DNA of 64,000 nucleotides from Bacillus mycoides (GCF_018742245.1 NZ_CP036132.1:4273001-4337000), one strand, 5' to 3'. Counted from the stretch's first letter, positions 8,770-20,594 are shown. Notes: generated by a model not told the origin, from the sequence alone. A program made the numbers and translations.

Positions 8770-9153
8770 CTGAACAATAATAGTAGTTCTCTTTCTAAAT
8801 TTCCAATCAATCCACTTCATAACAAGCGGCTTCAATAAAGCCCTCGTTACAGGAACAACAAAGATAAAACCTATTATATCCGTCACATATCCAGGCAGTA
8901 CTAAAAGAATACCTCCTACGAATATAAAAATACCATCTAGAACTGTATCACCCGGCATTTCTCCTCTATTTAACCTAAATTGAATCTCCCTAAGTACTTT
9001 AAACCCTTGTCGTTTCGCCAAATATACACCCACAATACCCGTAAATACAATCATAGCGAACGTAGACCATAAACCTATTACATGACTCGATCCTATCAAT
9101 ACCATAATCTCAATCGCCGGTATTACAATAAGTAAGAATAGCAACCACTTCAC
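8764..9153 (-). CDS. fxsA: FxsA family membrane protein
   Basis: 129-residue membrane protein of the FxsA family (in E. coli it relieves phage T7 exclusion by F; its role in Bacillus is unknown). Three to four hydrophobic segments: about 1-17, 20-44, 70-100. It has the family hallmark of a positively charged loop AKRQGFKVLREI and a GD-containing loop before the LLVLPGYVTDIIG motif. GTG at 9153 is preferred as start because AAGGAG lies nine bases upstream; the ATG six codons earlier has none. Upstream neighbour is pyk, as in other Bacillus. Confidence 0.88.
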   Translation of the reverse strand: MKWLLFLLIVIPAIEIMVLIGSSHVIGLWSTFAMIVFTGIVGVYLAKRQGFKVLREIQFRLNRGEMPGDTVLDGIFIFVGGILLVLPGYVTDIIGFIFVVPVTRALLKPLVMKWIDWKFRKRTTIIVQK

Positions 9154-9349
9154 AGCTCCACACTCCTTCATATTTCATTCAAAAGGTTTGAAAGCATCAC
9201 CCTTACAAAACCCCTTATAAGCCCCTTAAAACACTCATATAAGCTTTATAAAGGACGAACAACCCTTTTCCACTAAACGTTATAACAAACGTTTTTCAAA
9301 GCGATTTCAGGTATTTAAAGCTATCTCTATCCTTTTTTGTGTAAAAAAA

Positions 9350-9373
9350 AGAGAAGGACTCCGATCCTTCTCT
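9350..9373 (-). terminator. pyk terminator
   Basis: Stem AGAGAAGGA with TCCTTCTCT, loop CTCCGA, followed by eight T on the minus strand; 13 bases after the pyk stop. Confidence 0.85.
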
Positions 9374-9385
9374 CCGTATTACTTC

Positions 9386-11143
9386 TTATAGCACTTCCGC
9401 ATGTCCATTATAAACAATTCCGCGCGCTGCATCAACTGTTACTTCTTGGCCACTTTTTAAAGTTGTTGTTACGCCGTTTACACCAACGATAACAGGAATA
9501 CCGATTGATACACCTACAACAGCTGCATGGCTTGTTAGACCGCCTTCTTCTACAACTAGAGCAGCAGCTTTTTCAATTGCAGGAATCATATCTTTATCAG
9601 TGCTTGTTGTAACAAGGATATCGCCTTTGTTTACGTTCGCTACAGCTTCAGCAGCTGTTTTCGCTACAACTACTTTACCTTTTGCAGCTTTACGACCGAT
9701 TCCTTGCCCTTTAGCAACTTTTTCACCAACAACGTGGATTTTCATTAAGTTTGTTGTACCAGTTTCAGCAACTGGAACACCAGCAGTGATTACTACAGTA
9801 TCTCCAAGTCCGATTAGACCCGCATCCATACCTGTTTGAATTGCTGTGTCTAACATTTCGTCAGTAGAAGCTGCACGTTTTCCAGCCATAAATGCTTGAA
9901 CACCCCAAACAAGTGCAAGACGACGTCCTACTTGCTCGTCAGATGTTACAGCTACGATTGGAGATTTCGGACGGTATTTAGAGATCATTTTCGCAGTATG
10001 TCCACTTTCTGTTGGAGCTACGATTGCAGCTACATCAAGAGCAAGTGCTGTGTGCGCAACAGATTGGCTAATTGCATCTGTAATTGTTGGCGTGAACTCT
10101 TTAATACGTTTTTTGAACATATCTTCATATTGTAATGATTTTTCAACACGTACCGCAATGTTAGCCATCATTGTTACAGCTTCTACAGGGTATTGACCCG
10201 CAGCAGTTTCACCTGAAAGCATGATTGCATCTGTTCCATCAAAGATTGCGTTTGCTACGTCACTTGCTTCCGCACGAGTTGGACGTGGGTTACGTTGCAT
10301 AGAATCTAACATTTGTGTTGCAGTAATAACTGGTTTGCCTAATACGTTACATTTTTTGATTAGACGTTTTTGTACTAATGGTACTTCTTCTGGTGGAATT
10401 TCTACACCCATATCACCACGAGCAACCATTAAACCGTCAGAAACTTCTAAGATTGAATCGATGTTGTCGATACCTTCTTGGTTTTCAATTTTCGGTACGA
10501 TTTGGATGTATTGAGCGTTATGCCCTTCTAATAATTCACGAATTTCTAATACGTCAGATGCTTTACGTACGAAAGATGCTGCGATGAAATCAACTTTTTG
10601 CTCGATACCGAAAACGATATCTTGTACGTCTTTTTCAGTGATACCAGGAAGCTTAATGCTTACGTTTGGTACGTTAACACCTTTTTTATTTTTTACAGTT
10701 CCGCTGTTTAATACTTTTGTACGGATGTTTCCATCAGCTTTCTCGATTACTTCTAGTTCGATAAGACCGTCATCGATTAGAATACGAGAACCTGGATCAA
10801 CATCATCATAAAGACCAGCATAAGATACAGAGAACTTCTCTGCAGTTCCTAATACTTGTTCAGTAGAAAGAATTACTTCTGCACCTGTTACAAGCTCAGC
10901 TTGTCCGTCTACGAAGTCATGTGTACGGATTTCTGGACCTTTTGTATCAAGTAAGATACCAACTGTTTTACCAGTTTTCTTTGAAGCTTCACGAATATTT
11001 TTAATACGAGCTCCATGCTCTTCATGGCTACCATGAGAGAAGTTTAAACGAGCAACGTTCATACCCGCTTCCATTAATTGCTCTAATTTCTCAATACTTT
11101 CACTAGCAGGACCTATAGTACATACAATTTTAGTTTTACGCAT
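9386..11143 (-). CDS. pyk: pyruvate kinase with C-terminal PEP-utiliser domain
   Basis: Converts phosphoenolpyruvate and ADP to pyruvate and ATP, the last glycolytic step. 585 residues: the catalytic barrel begins [14 protein letters not shown], with ARLNFSHG, the metal/substrate signature VPKIENQEG and [12 protein letters not shown], then the alpha/beta C domain (about 350-470). The extra roughly 110-residue domain ends in [13 protein letters not shown], the phospho-His segment of PEP-utilising enzymes, usual in Bacillus and Geobacillus. The start chosen has CGGAGG in front; an in-frame 15-codon extension is rejected. It follows pfkA by 53 bases and forms a pfkA-pyk operon. Confidence 0.97.
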   Translation of the reverse strand: MRKTKIVCTIGPASESIEKLEQLMEAGMNVARLNFSHGSHEEHGARIKNIREASKKTGKTVGILLDTKGPEIRTHDFVDGQAELVTGAEVILSTEQVLGTAEKFSVSYAGLYDDVDPGSRILIDDGLIELEVIEKADGNIRTKVLNSGTVKNKKGVNVPNVSIKLPGITEKDVQDIVFGIEQKVDFIAASFVRKASDVLEIRELLEGHNAQYIQIVPKIENQEGIDNIDSILEVSDGLMVARGDMGVEIPPEEVPLVQKRLIKKCNVLGKPVITATQMLDSMQRNPRPTRAEASDVANAIFDGTDAIMLSGETAAGQYPVEAVTMMANIAVRVEKSLQYEDMFKKRIKEFTPTITDAISQSVAHTALALDVAAIVAPTESGHTAKMISKYRPKSPIVAVTSDEQVGRRLALVWGVQAFMAGKRAASTDEMLDTAIQTGMDAGLIGLGDTVVITAGVPVAETGTTNLMKIHVVGEKVAKGQGIGRKAAKGKVVVAKTAAEAVANVNKGDILVTTSTDKDMIPAIEKAAALVVEEGGLTSHAAVVGVSIGIPVIVGVNGVTTTLKSGQEVTVDAARGIVYNGHAEVL

Positions 11144-11196
11144 ATTGCACCTCCGAAAATTATGAAACCGTTCCCAAATACAAGGCATTAAGCCAA

Positions 11197-12162
<966 letters not shown>

Positions 12163-12252
12163 TCACCTCATAAAGATTATTTGCCTTATAATAAAATAAC
12201 ACGAAAAAATACAAAAACACAATGGAGAAGATGTGTCTTTTCATAATAAAAA

Positions 12253-12278
12253 CGTGCATTCGCGAAGAGGAACGCACG
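12253..12278 (-). terminator. accDA terminator
   Basis: CGTGC-A-TTC with GAA-C-GCACG (8 bp and one mismatch), loop GCGAAGAG, T5 run on the minus strand; directly after accA. Confidence 0.7.
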
Positions 12279-12284
12279 CTTTTC

Positions 12285-13259
12285 TTATTTTATCCCAATG
12301 GAAGCGTTTGAAAACGAAACTTGCCCAATTTTCATATATTTTTCATAACGTTTTTCGATTAATTCATCTTTCGAAATTCCGCTTAATTGTTCAAAAGTTT
12401 TCTTAAGCATTAAATCTATATTTTCTGATTGTTTCAAAACATTACGATGCGCTCCACCTTTTGCCTCTGGAATAATTTCGTCAATTACACCTAATTCTTT
12501 CAAATCTAATGCTGTAATTTTCATCGCTTCTGCAGCTTCTTTTGCTTTACCAGCATCTTTCCAAAGAATCGCCGCCGCACCTTCTGGTGTAATAACAGAA
12601 TAAGTGGAATTTTCTAGCATATGAATGTAATCTCCTACTCCAAGACCTAACGCACCACCGCTACCACCTTCACCGATAACGATACAAATAACAGGTACAG
12701 TTAAACCCGCCATTTCAAATAAATTACGAGCGATAGCTTCACTTTGTCCACGTTCTTCAGCTGCTTTACCAGGATAAGCTCCCTTCGTATCGATGAAACA
12801 AATAATGGGACGATTAAACTTCTCCGCTTGTTTCATTAGACGCAGTGCTTTTCGATATCCTTCTGGATGAGGCATTCCAAAATTACGACGAATATTTTCT
12901 TTCGTATCTTTTCCGCGTTGGTGCCCAATTACAGTTACAGGCATCCCCTTATATTTCGCAATGCCGCCGACAATCGCTGCATCGTCGCCAAATAGGCGAT
13001 CTCCATGACATTCAAAAAAATTAGTAAATAAGTGCTCAATATAATCGAGCGTTGTCGGTCGTTCTGCATGACGAGCAATTTGAACACGGTCCCATACTTT
13101 CATATTGCCGTATATATCTTCCTCTAGTTTTTCTAGCTTGTCTTCCAAAATACGAATCTCCTCACTGAAGTCCATCTGGCTGTTTTTCGTATAGTCTTTC
13201 AGTTCACGAATCTTATTTCTTAGCTCAACAACTGGTTTCTCAAATTCTAGCTCTGCCAT
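12285..13259 (-). CDS. accA: acetyl-CoA carboxylase carboxyltransferase, alpha subunit
   Basis: With AccD it transfers CO2 from biotin carboxyl carrier protein to acetyl-CoA, giving malonyl-CoA for fatty acid synthesis. 324 residues: an N-terminal helical segment ([15 protein letters not shown]...) followed by the crotonase-type carboxyltransferase fold with GDRLFGDD, the [20 protein letters not shown] loop and [14 protein letters not shown] oxyanion region (about 200-220), as in AccA of other Firmicutes. The start overlaps the end of accD by 13 bases, showing translational coupling. Confidence 0.97.
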   Translation of the reverse strand: MAELEFEKPVVELRNKIRELKDYTKNSQMDFSEEIRILEDKLEKLEEDIYGNMKVWDRVQIARHAERPTTLDYIEHLFTNFFECHGDRLFGDDAAIVGGIAKYKGMPVTVIGHQRGKDTKENIRRNFGMPHPEGYRKALRLMKQAEKFNRPIICFIDTKGAYPGKAAEERGQSEAIARNLFEMAGLTVPVICIVIGEGGSGGALGLGVGDYIHMLENSTYSVITPEGAAAILWKDAGKAKEAAEAMKITALDLKELGVIDEIIPEAKGGAHRNVLKQSENIDLMLKKTFEQLSGISKDELIEKRYEKYMKIGQVSFSNASIGIK

Positions 13260-14116
13260 ACAGCCATTTCCCCTCCTTGATGAACTTCTAAAATCTTACG
13301 GAGTGATTCTCTCATATCATCACGATGCACCACCGCATCTAATTGACCGTGCTCTAGTAAAAATTCTGCCGTTTGGAAATCTTCCGGAAGTTTCTCACGC
13401 ACTGTTTGTTCAATTACGCGTCTACCCGCAAATCCGATAAGTGCACCTGGCTCTGCAAGATTATAATCACCAAGTGAAGCGAAACTCGCTGAAACCCCGC
13501 CCGTCGTCGGGTGAGTCATAACAGAAATAAATAACCCTCCTGCATTACTATGCTTTTTCAAAGCTACGCTTGTTTTCGCCATTTGCATTAAACTTAATAT
13601 CCCTTCTTGCATACGGGCACCACCCGACGCAGTAAAGATAATAAATGGAACTTGTAAGTCGTATGCCTTTTCAACCGCACGAGCAATTTTTTCTCCTACA
13701 ACAGAGCCCATGCTGCCCATTCGAAAACGAGAATCCATTACTGCAACAACAACAAGCATGTCATCAATTGTTCCTTCACCAGTTACAACCGCTTCATACA
13801 ATTCAGTCTTCTTACGATCGTTTTCTAGTTTCTCTTCATATCCCGGAAACTCAAGTGGATTTAGTGAAACCATCTCTTTGTCATACTCACGAAATGAACC
13901 TTCGTCCAATATACTATCAAGGCGTTCCCATGCATTCATCGGATGATGATATCCACAATTCACGCATACTTTTAAATTTTTAAGAAGCTCTTTCGTATAC
14001 ATGATTTTTTTACATTTCGGACATTTTGTCATAACGCCATCTGGTACATCTTTTCGTATTTGTTCTGAAGGTATTGCAGCGTACTTTTTCTTTTTCACGA
14101 ATAAATCTCTTAGCAC
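13247..14116 (-). CDS. accD: acetyl-CoA carboxylase carboxyltransferase, beta subunit
   Basis: Partner of AccA. 289 residues. The N-terminal zinc ribbon has two CxxC pairs (CPKCKK at about 32-37 and CVNCGYHH at about 51-58), followed by the carboxyltransferase domain with [12 protein letters not shown] and [12 protein letters not shown] loops. The start is GTG with GGGGGT at seven bases upstream. It heads the accDA operon. The upstream 180 bases contain no TTAGTACC-type FapR box that I can see, in keeping with control at other lipid operons in Bacillus. Confidence 0.97.
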   Translation of the reverse strand: MLRDLFVKKKKYAAIPSEQIRKDVPDGVMTKCPKCKKIMYTKELLKNLKVCVNCGYHHPMNAWERLDSILDEGSFREYDKEMVSLNPLEFPGYEEKLENDRKKTELYEAVVTGEGTIDDMLVVVAVMDSRFRMGSMGSVVGEKIARAVEKAYDLQVPFIIFTASGGARMQEGILSLMQMAKTSVALKKHSNAGGLFISVMTHPTTGGVSASFASLGDYNLAEPGALIGFAGRRVIEQTVREKLPEDFQTAEFLLEHGQLDAVVHRDDMRESLRKILEVHQGGEMAVWQS

Positions 14117-14165
14117 AATTTGACCCCCTTCGTTGAGAGCTAAGGTTAGCGTAAGAAGAAAATGG

Positions 14166-14192
14166 GGCTAACACCAATGTTTGATGTTAGCC
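14166..14192 (-). terminator. possible terminator of the GntR gene
   Basis: GGCTAACA with TGTTAGCC (8 bp), 11-base loop, then CCATTTTC on the minus strand. It could also be part of the accDA leader, as accD starts 50 bases downstream. Confidence 0.45.
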
Positions 14193-14301
14193 TTATCTTC
14201 TCAATCTGTCTAATAACCTCTCTCTTTACGTTTAACTTTAACCGCTATGCGGTAGAATGTTTGTCATAACGTGTCATGGTCATTTCGACAAATTTTATAC
14301 A

Positions 14302-14946
14302 TTACGAGTGAAACTGTATATTCTCTACTAATTCATCGTAAATTTTTAACGCATCATTTTCTTGTTTCACTTCCAAAGTAGCATAAAGCTTTCTATAGAT
14401 TTCGATAGAATCTCCTGAAACTTCACAAGAAAGAGTTGCAACGTAATCATTTACGATCATCCAAATGCGATAGAGTAAATAATTATCGAATTGTTCAATA
14501 AGTGTTTTAAAGAACGTTTGATGAAGCACCGGAATTGAGCTTTCATTTTCTTCAAGCACTTGGTGTAATTTACTTAGTACTCCAGAAAACGTTTCTTTCG
14601 GTAAATTACATACAAGTCGAATCATATCTTTCTCAAGCAATCGTTTTGTTTGTAATAAATCACGAATTGTTTTCTCATCTTGCAGCAAGAACGGAGCAAT
14701 TAATTGTACAAGACCGTTATCGTAAAAGTTTCGAATAAACGTCCCCTCACCACGTCTCGTTTCAATTAATCCTACCAGTTCTAAAGCACGTAATGCTTCT
14801 CTTACAGAGGAACGTCCAACATTTAAGCGTGAACTTAACTCACGCTCAGATGGCAAACGATCCCCTGCTACTAAACAATCCTCTTCCATAATGGAACGGA
14901 TTTTTTTTACAATTTCGAGATATACTTTTGTATTTGATGATGTCAA
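14302..14946 (-). CDS. FadR-like GntR family transcriptional regulator
   Basis: 214-residue repressor-type protein. The N-terminal winged helix (about 8-75) has the GntR signature GDRLPSERELSSRLNVGRSS followed by VREALRALELVGLIETRRGEGTF. The C-terminal all-helical region (about 85-214) resembles the FadR/FCD ligand-binding domain. It lies 14 bases downstream of malic enzyme ytsJ and upstream of accDA, so it may sense a carboxylic or acyl metabolite and regulate one of these; that is inference from position. No autoregulatory operator was identified. Confidence 0.85.
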   Translation of the reverse strand: MTSSNTKVYLEIVKKIRSIMEEDCLVAGDRLPSERELSSRLNVGRSSVREALRALELVGLIETRRGEGTFIRNFYDNGLVQLIAPFLLQDEKTIRDLLQTKRLLEKDMIRLVCNLPKETFSGVLSKLHQVLEENESSIPVLHQTFFKTLIEQFDNYLLYRIWMIVNDYVATLSCEVSGDSIEIYRKLYATLEVKQENDALKIYDELVENIQFHS

Positions 14947-14960
14947 TGGAAATTCCTCGC

Positions 14961-16199
14961 TTATTCTTTACCAATCAGCGCTAATTGTTTTGTTTTCTCA
15001 GCGACTTCATTTGGATCTACTTGACGGCGAGCCACTCCTGTCTCCATTGCTGCTTTCGCAACGTAAGCCGCTACTTGAGGCGCTACACGCGCGTCAAATG
15101 GTGCCGGAATGATATGGTCTGCATTCAACTCATCCTCTGATACAAGCTCTGCAATGGCTTGTACAGCTGCCATCTTCATTTCTTCATTAATTTGTGTCGC
15201 ATGTACATCAAGTGCACCGCGGAAAATACCTGGGAACGCTAGTACATTATTTACTTGGTTCGGGAAGTCAGAACGACCTGTTCCAACAACAGCTGCGCCC
15301 GCTGCTTTTGCCAATTCTGGCATAATTTCTGGAACCGGATTCGCCATTGCAAAAATAATTGCATCGTCATTCATTGTACGAACCATCTCTTCAGTTAATG
15401 CACCTGCTGCAGATACACCAATGAATACGTCCGCACCTTGTAAAACATCAGCTAAAGAACCTTCGATACGATTCTTATTTGTATATTTTGCAACTTCATC
15501 CTTCACCGGATTCATACCGACAGGACGACCTTCATAGATTGCACCTTTACGGTCACACATAATAACGTCACGTACACCATAGCGATATAAAAGTTTAATG
15601 ATTGCAATACCTGCTGCACCTGCACCATTTGCGACAACTTTAATGTCGGACATTTTCTTTCCAACTAACTTCAGCGCGTTCACAAGGCCTGCTACTGTTA
15701 CGATAGCTGTTCCGTGTTGATCATCATGGAATATCGGAATGTTTGTCTCTTTTTTCAAACGTTCTTCAATAACGAAGCAATTTGGTGCTGCGATATCTTC
15801 TAAGTTTACACCGCCAAAAGTTGGCTCCATTAATTTTACAGTTTCAACAATTTTATCTACATCGTTTGTATTTAAGGCAATCGGGAATGCATCTACGCCA
15901 GCAAAGCTCTTGAATAATACAGCTTTACCTTCCATTACTGGAAGAGATGCTTCAGGTCCAATGTTACCAAGACCAAGTACAGCCGTTCCATCTGTCACAA
16001 CTGCTACCATATTTCCCTTCATTGTATATTCATATACCTTACTTTTATCGTCATAAATTTCTTTACAAGGCTCTGCAACCCCTGGAGAATATGCAAGACT
16101 TAAATCTTTTGCATTTTCTACTTTTACTTTTGATACAGTTTCTAATTTTCCTTGATGCACTTTATGCATGTGAAGTGCTTCTTCACGAAGTGTTGACAA
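14961..16199 (-). CDS. ytsJ: NAD(P)-dependent malic enzyme
   Basis: Oxidative decarboxylation of malate to pyruvate, feeding NADPH or NADH. A TTG at 16199 preceded by GAGGAG at ten bases gives a product of 412 residues that starts MSTLREEALHMHKVHQGK, the start of YtsJ-type enzymes; 22 further upstream codons in frame are not conserved in type. Motifs: SLAYSPGVAEPC (about 35-46), LGLGNIGPEASLPVMEGK (catalytic Lys), FHDDQHGTAI metal ligands, and the Rossmann GAGAAGIAI. The small 410-residue form lacks the C-terminal phosphotransacetylase domain. It forms an operon with the downstream GntR gene. Confidence 0.94.
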   Translation of the reverse strand: MSTLREEALHMHKVHQGKLETVSKVKVENAKDLSLAYSPGVAEPCKEIYDDKSKVYEYTMKGNMVAVVTDGTAVLGLGNIGPEASLPVMEGKAVLFKSFAGVDAFPIALNTNDVDKIVETVKLMEPTFGGVNLEDIAAPNCFVIEERLKKETNIPIFHDDQHGTAIVTVAGLVNALKLVGKKMSDIKVVANGAGAAGIAIIKLLYRYGVRDVIMCDRKGAIYEGRPVGMNPVKDEVAKYTNKNRIEGSLADVLQGADVFIGVSAAGALTEEMVRTMNDDAIIFAMANPVPEIMPELAKAAGAAVVGTGRSDFPNQVNNVLAFPGIFRGALDVHATQINEEMKMAAVQAIAELVSEDELNADHIIPAPFDARVAPQVAAYVAKAAMETGVARRQVDPNEVAEKTKQLALIGKE

Positions 16200-16302
16200 A
16201 CTATCCACTCTCCTCAAATTATTCTGGCTGATATCAATTTCTCCAAGTGGTCTGACCACGAACACTACTACTATAATAATCGAAGTGTAGGGAAATTGTC
16301 CA

Positions 16303-19300
16303 TTATATTTTCACAACGACATTTTCGTCCCCTACAATTTCACGAAGTGCTCCTAGACATTCTTCACTTGGATGAATCGATAAACTTCGAGATAATTGTA
16401 CCATTTTATGTTCCTTTTCATAATAAATTAGTACTTTCGTAAAACCTGAATAGTCAAACAATATTTTCGTAACTTGATTTACAAGCTTTTTTTCATATTG
16501 AGACGGCAATTTCACGTAAACAGATGCTTCTTTCATTTCTTCATAAACATCCATTTCTTCTAGCGGATATAGTCCATTCACGATCCATTGCAACTTATGA
16601 TTTCTTTGCTCAATCGTACCATCAACTAAAACAATTGCCCCTTCTTGTAACCTGTGTGAAAAATGTATATACGTTTCTGGAAAAATGACGGCTTCCATTT
16701 CATCATTTTGATCACAGAATGTAATAAACGCCATCTTTTGCAACTTTTTCGTACGAATAACTTTCACACTTGTTATATATACGATTGCTCTTTGTACTTT
16801 TTTCTTATGTCGCATCGCCTGAGCAAGAGATGGGATTTCTAATTCTTTTCCTAACTCCGCATACTGCGCTGTCGGATAGCTAGATAAATAAAAACCGAGT
16901 GCTTCCTTCTCCTTATTTAACTGTTCAATAAAGGATAGCTCTTCTCCTTGTACATATTTTGATTTCGGAACAGCATCCCCTAAATCAAAGTCACGTGCAA
17001 GATTTGCATACTCTAACGCTCCTTTAAGACTTTTCCATAACGTCGTCCTTGAAACACCAAAATCGTCAAAACATCCAGACCAGACAAACGCTTCTAAATT
17101 TCGCTCTGTTACAAATTTTGATGGCATACGAAGACAAAACTCAAATAAATCTTCGAACATTTTTTTCTCTCGTTCTTCGAGTAGCGCAGTCACGGTAGCC
17201 ATTCCGATATTCCGAATCGAAAGTAAACTATATCGAATCGCATTCCCTTCTATTTGGAAGTTGTAACCACTTCTCTGAAGAGACGGCGGTAAAACGTGAA
17301 AACCTTTCCGCTTCGTTTCTCGTACATACTGCACAATCTTATCTTCATTTCCAATTGCGCTTGATAATAACGCAGTCATAAATTCCAGCGTATAATTCGC
17401 TTTTAAATATGCAAGCTGGTACCCAATCATACTGTAAGCTACAGCGTGACTTCGGTTAAAACCGTAATTCGCAAATCTTACAATTAAATCATAAATTTGT
17501 TCTGAAGATGTCTCGTTGTATCCATTTTCCAAACAACCTTGAACAAAGTGCTTGCGTTCTTGATCTAAAATATCACGATTCTTTTTACTCACAGCACGGC
17601 GCAGTAAATCCGCTTCTCCAAGCGAAAATCCAGCTAACTTCGATGCGATTTGCATTATTTGTTCTTGGTATACGATTACGCCGTATGTTCGTTCTAAAAT
17701 GGGCTTTAAATCTGGATGTAAATATTCAATTCGTCTTTCCCCATGCTTCGATTCAATAAAGGTTGGAATTTGTTCCATCGGTCCTGGTCTGTATAAAGAG
17801 TTAACAGCAACTATGTCTTCAAATTCATTCGGTTTTAACCCGCGAAGTACATTTCGCATACCACCTGATTCAAGCTGGAATACACCTGTTGTATCCCCTC
17901 TTCCTAACAATTGAAACGTCTTTTCATCTTGAAGAGGTAAATTTCTTATATCAATTTGTTTCCCAGTTTTTTTAACAATAAACTTTATAATATTTTCAAG
18001 TAACGTTAAATTACGTAAGCCTAAAAAGTCCATCTTGAGCAACCCAAGTTCTTCTAATGCATCAGCTGGATATTGCGTAACATAAACATCGTTATGCCCT
18101 TCTTGAATCGCTATACTTCCCGTTAACGGTTCTTGGCTCATTATAACGCCAGCTGCATGAATAGACGTATGACGCGGTAATCCCTCTACACGTTTTGCAA
18201 TTTCAAACACACGCTCATGCAAAAGATTCCCTTGTATAAACTCACGGAGCGATTGCGATTCCTCATATGCATCTTTTAACGTTATACCAAGCTTTGATGG
18301 GATAAGTTTTGAAAATATGTCGATATCTCTTGGCGGGAGCCCCATTACACGAGCAATGTCTCTAATTGCGGCTTTCGCTGCAAGAGTTCCGAACGTTACA
18401 ATTTGAGCGACACGAAGCTGACCATATTTATCTTTCACATATCGAATCATCTCATCACGTCTTATATCTGGAAAATCAATATCAATATCTGGAAGTGTCA
18501 CACGTTCAGGGTTTAAAAACCTCTCAAATAATAAGTCATATTCAATTGGATCAATATCTGTAATTTCCAATACATAAGAAACGAGTGAACCCGCTGCCGA
18601 TCCACGGCCTGGCCCAGTTAAAATACGATTTTCATGTGCATATTTCATAAAGTCCCATACGATGAGGAAATAATCGCTAAATCCCATACGAGAAATCACA
18701 TGTAATTCATGATTCAAACGCTGTATATGCACTTCTTTTGGCGTACCATATCGTTTACTTAAGCCTTCTTCACAAACACGGCGCAAATACGTATCATTCG
18801 TCTCGTTAGATGGAACAGGAAACTTCGGTAGTTGATTTACATGGAAAGGAATTTCTACTTGGCAACGTTCCGCGATTGTTATTGTATTTTGAATCGCTTC
18901 CTCAGCATGAGAAAAGAGTGCTTCCATTTCATCCGATGACTTTAAATAATACTGATCCGTTTTCATTCTCGGCCTATCTGGATCAGTCATTTTCGTTCCG
19001 CCTTCAACAGATAATAAACATTCATGAACAAGTGCGTCACTTTGATTAATATAGCGAACATCATTTGTTGCAACGACTGGAACGTTTACCTTATTAATAA
19101 ATTCAGACAGTTTTTCTTGTAAAAGCAGTTCATCTTGAATCGCATGATGCTGCAAACTTATATAAAAATTGCTGAACATATTTTGATACGTATGAGCTAC
19201 TTCTTCAGCCTGGCTCTCTTTGTCTTCTAATAATAACTGCTCAATTTCTCCGTCTTTCCCTGGTGAAATTGCAATTAATCCTTTCGCATAATGAGCAAGC

Positions 19301-19635
19301 CACTTCTTCGGAATACCTTCTTTTGACTTCGTCATAATACTGCTAGAAATCTTTAATAAATTTTGATAGCCTATTTCATTCTCAGCAAGTAAGACGAGTG
19401 GATAAGACCTTTCTTCTTCTTCACTAAAAATAGAAGCTGTTAAGCCGATAATAGGCTGTATACCATTTTTCTTGCATGCTTTATAAAACGGAATAACTCC
19501 ATACATAACATTTTCATCTGTAATGGCCAGCGATGAAAATCCAAGCTCTTTCGCCCGAATGACAAGCTCATCAATTTTGCAAGCACTTTTTAATAAACTA
19601 AAAACGGTTTGACATTGTAAATGCACAAACTTCAC
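16303..19635 (-). CDS. dnaE: DNA polymerase III alpha subunit DnaE
   Basis: Replicative polymerase that, in Bacillus, extends RNA primers before PolC takes over. 1110 residues in the DnaE1-type order: N-terminal PHP domain (1-200), polymerase core with GPGRGSAAGS (about 350) and the catalytic PDIDIDFPD (about 387-395), KMDFLGLRNLT, YRPGPM, and GFNRSHAVAYS in the fingers, then the OB-fold (about 950-1030). The PHP segment reads FVHLQCQTVFSLL, lacking the HxH metal motif of active PHP domains. Start is GTG with GAGGG seven bases ahead. Its neighbours ytsJ and ytrHI match B. subtilis. Confidence 0.97.
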   Translation of the reverse strand: MKFVHLQCQTVFSLLKSACKIDELVIRAKELGFSSLAITDENVMYGVIPFYKACKKNGIQPIIGLTASIFSEEEERSYPLVLLAENEIGYQNLLKISSSIMTKSKEGIPKKWLAHYAKGLIAISPGKDGEIEQLLLEDKESQAEEVAHTYQNMFSNFYISLQHHAIQDELLLQEKLSEFINKVNVPVVATNDVRYINQSDALVHECLLSVEGGTKMTDPDRPRMKTDQYYLKSSDEMEALFSHAEEAIQNTITIAERCQVEIPFHVNQLPKFPVPSNETNDTYLRRVCEEGLSKRYGTPKEVHIQRLNHELHVISRMGFSDYFLIVWDFMKYAHENRILTGPGRGSAAGSLVSYVLEITDIDPIEYDLLFERFLNPERVTLPDIDIDFPDIRRDEMIRYVKDKYGQLRVAQIVTFGTLAAKAAIRDIARVMGLPPRDIDIFSKLIPSKLGITLKDAYEESQSLREFIQGNLLHERVFEIAKRVEGLPRHTSIHAAGVIMSQEPLTGSIAIQEGHNDVYVTQYPADALEELGLLKMDFLGLRNLTLLENIIKFIVKKTGKQIDIRNLPLQDEKTFQLLGRGDTTGVFQLESGGMRNVLRGLKPNEFEDIVAVNSLYRPGPMEQIPTFIESKHGERRIEYLHPDLKPILERTYGVIVYQEQIMQIASKLAGFSLGEADLLRRAVSKKNRDILDQERKHFVQGCLENGYNETSSEQIYDLIVRFANYGFNRSHAVAYSMIGYQLAYLKANYTLEFMTALLSSAIGNEDKIVQYVRETKRKGFHVLPPSLQRSGYNFQIEGNAIRYSLLSIRNIGMATVTALLEEREKKMFEDLFEFCLRMPSKFVTERNLEAFVWSGCFDDFGVSRTTLWKSLKGALEYANLARDFDLGDAVPKSKYVQGEELSFIEQLNKEKEALGFYLSSYPTAQYAELGKELEIPSLAQAMRHKKKVQRAIVYITSVKVIRTKKLQKMAFITFCDQNDEMEAVIFPETYIHFSHRLQEGAIVLVDGTIEQRNHKLQWIVNGLYPLEEMDVYEEMKEASVYVKLPSQYEKKLVNQVTKILFDYSGFTKVLIYYEKEHKMVQLSRSLSIHPSEECLGALREIVGDENVVVKI

Positions 19636-19752
19636 TGTTGTACCCTCTCTTTACCTATTTGACTACTTTTATTATAGGTGATGAGGAAAGCGGAAATCAA
19701 AACATACTTCTCATACTTTGTCCATATATATGAAGAAGAAAGGGGAATGACG

Positions 19753-20091
19753 ATGGATGTAAGAGAACATACTTTTTTCTCTCTGCTTATTATTAGTTAC
19801 TTTATTGCCTTTGGAGTTATACTTGGTGGTTCATTAATTGGCGGATTTGGTGCATTTCTCATCGGAAAACCAGCTCTAACTTATATTAGTCAATTTGCTC
19901 AAAACTTAAGAATTTGGGCACTCGTTGCAGCAATTGGCGGAACGTTCGATACCTTCTATAGCTTTGAAAGAAGCTTCTTTGGCGGAGATATGAAAGATAT
20001 CGTAAAACAAATTCTCCTTATTTTTTTCGCAACTGGTGGTATGCAAACTGGTCTTATTATTATTAAGTGGCTTACACAGGAACATGTATGA
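19753..20091 (+). CDS. ytrH: YtrH sporulation membrane protein
   Basis: 112-residue protein with three hydrophobic segments (about 10-38, 50-65, 88-108), containing the GGSLIGGFGAFLIGKPALTYI stretch by residues 25-45. Members are made in the mother cell (SigE regulon in B. subtilis) and needed for efficient sporulation. The ATG at 19753 is preferred since AAAGGGG lies seven bases upstream; earlier in-frame ATGs lack sites. Its stop overlaps the start of ytrI (ATGA). Divergent from dnaE. Confidence 0.9.
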   Translation: MDVREHTFFSLLIISYFIAFGVILGGSLIGGFGAFLIGKPALTYISQFAQNLRIWALVAAIGGTFDTFYSFERSFFGGDMKDIVKQILLIFFATGGMQTGLIIIKWLTQEHV

Positions 20092-20591
20092 GAGTACCGA
20101 GTGCCAATACAGCCAAAAGGTGGTATTTAGTTTTAGCTGGTGCTGCTGTTGGAGGGATTTTGAGCTGGTTTATTTTTTTGTACATATACGGTGTTTTTCA
20201 GCAGGAACAAGCTAGTAAAATAGCAGAACAAAAAGAAATCATCGAAAAACAAGAAGCAAAACTCCACGTCCTTCTCGAAGACCAAGAGAAATTGAACACA
20301 GAAAATAAACGACTCTTAACAATTCAAGAAATCAAAATAAAAATTATAAATCGAAAAAAATATGATTTAGACAATCTTACACTTGAAAATATGACCACCT
20401 CTATCCATAATGATCTCCAGCATCTTTTAACGAAAAACATTCAAAGCATCGCAAAAAATAAAGACCTACTCAAAAAAGTCATCGAAAATAAAACGTACAA
20501 ACATTACGATCGTATATACCGCTTTAAAGTAGATACAGTCTCTTTTGATACCGTACTTGAAATTAGCATTGATATAGAGAAAGAAAAATAA
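20088..20591 (+). CDS. ytrI: YtrI sporulation membrane protein
   Basis: 167 residues: one N-terminal membrane helix (about 13-37), then a long coiled coil rich in Glu, Lys and Gln (about 42-85) and a C-terminal soluble domain. This is the layout of YtrI, cotranscribed with ytrH and involved in spore formation in B. subtilis. The ATG at 20088 overlaps the ytrH stop by four bases and has AGGAAC ahead. Convergent with nrnA; a shared hairpin terminator at 20595-20619. Confidence 0.88.
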   Translation: MRVPSANTAKRWYLVLAGAAVGGILSWFIFLYIYGVFQQEQASKIAEQKEIIEKQEAKLHVLLEDQEKLNTENKRLLTIQEIKIKIINRKKYDLDNLTLENMTTSIHNDLQHLLTKNIQSIAKNKDLLKKVIENKTYKHYDRIYRFKVDTVSFDTVLEISIDIEKEK

Positions 20592-20594
20592 AAA

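Noticed and set aside
14117..14300. FapR operator upstream of accDA
   Set aside because: No TTAGTACC...GGTACTAA-like palindrome; the only dyad is GGCTAACA...TGTTAGCC, better read as a hairpin.
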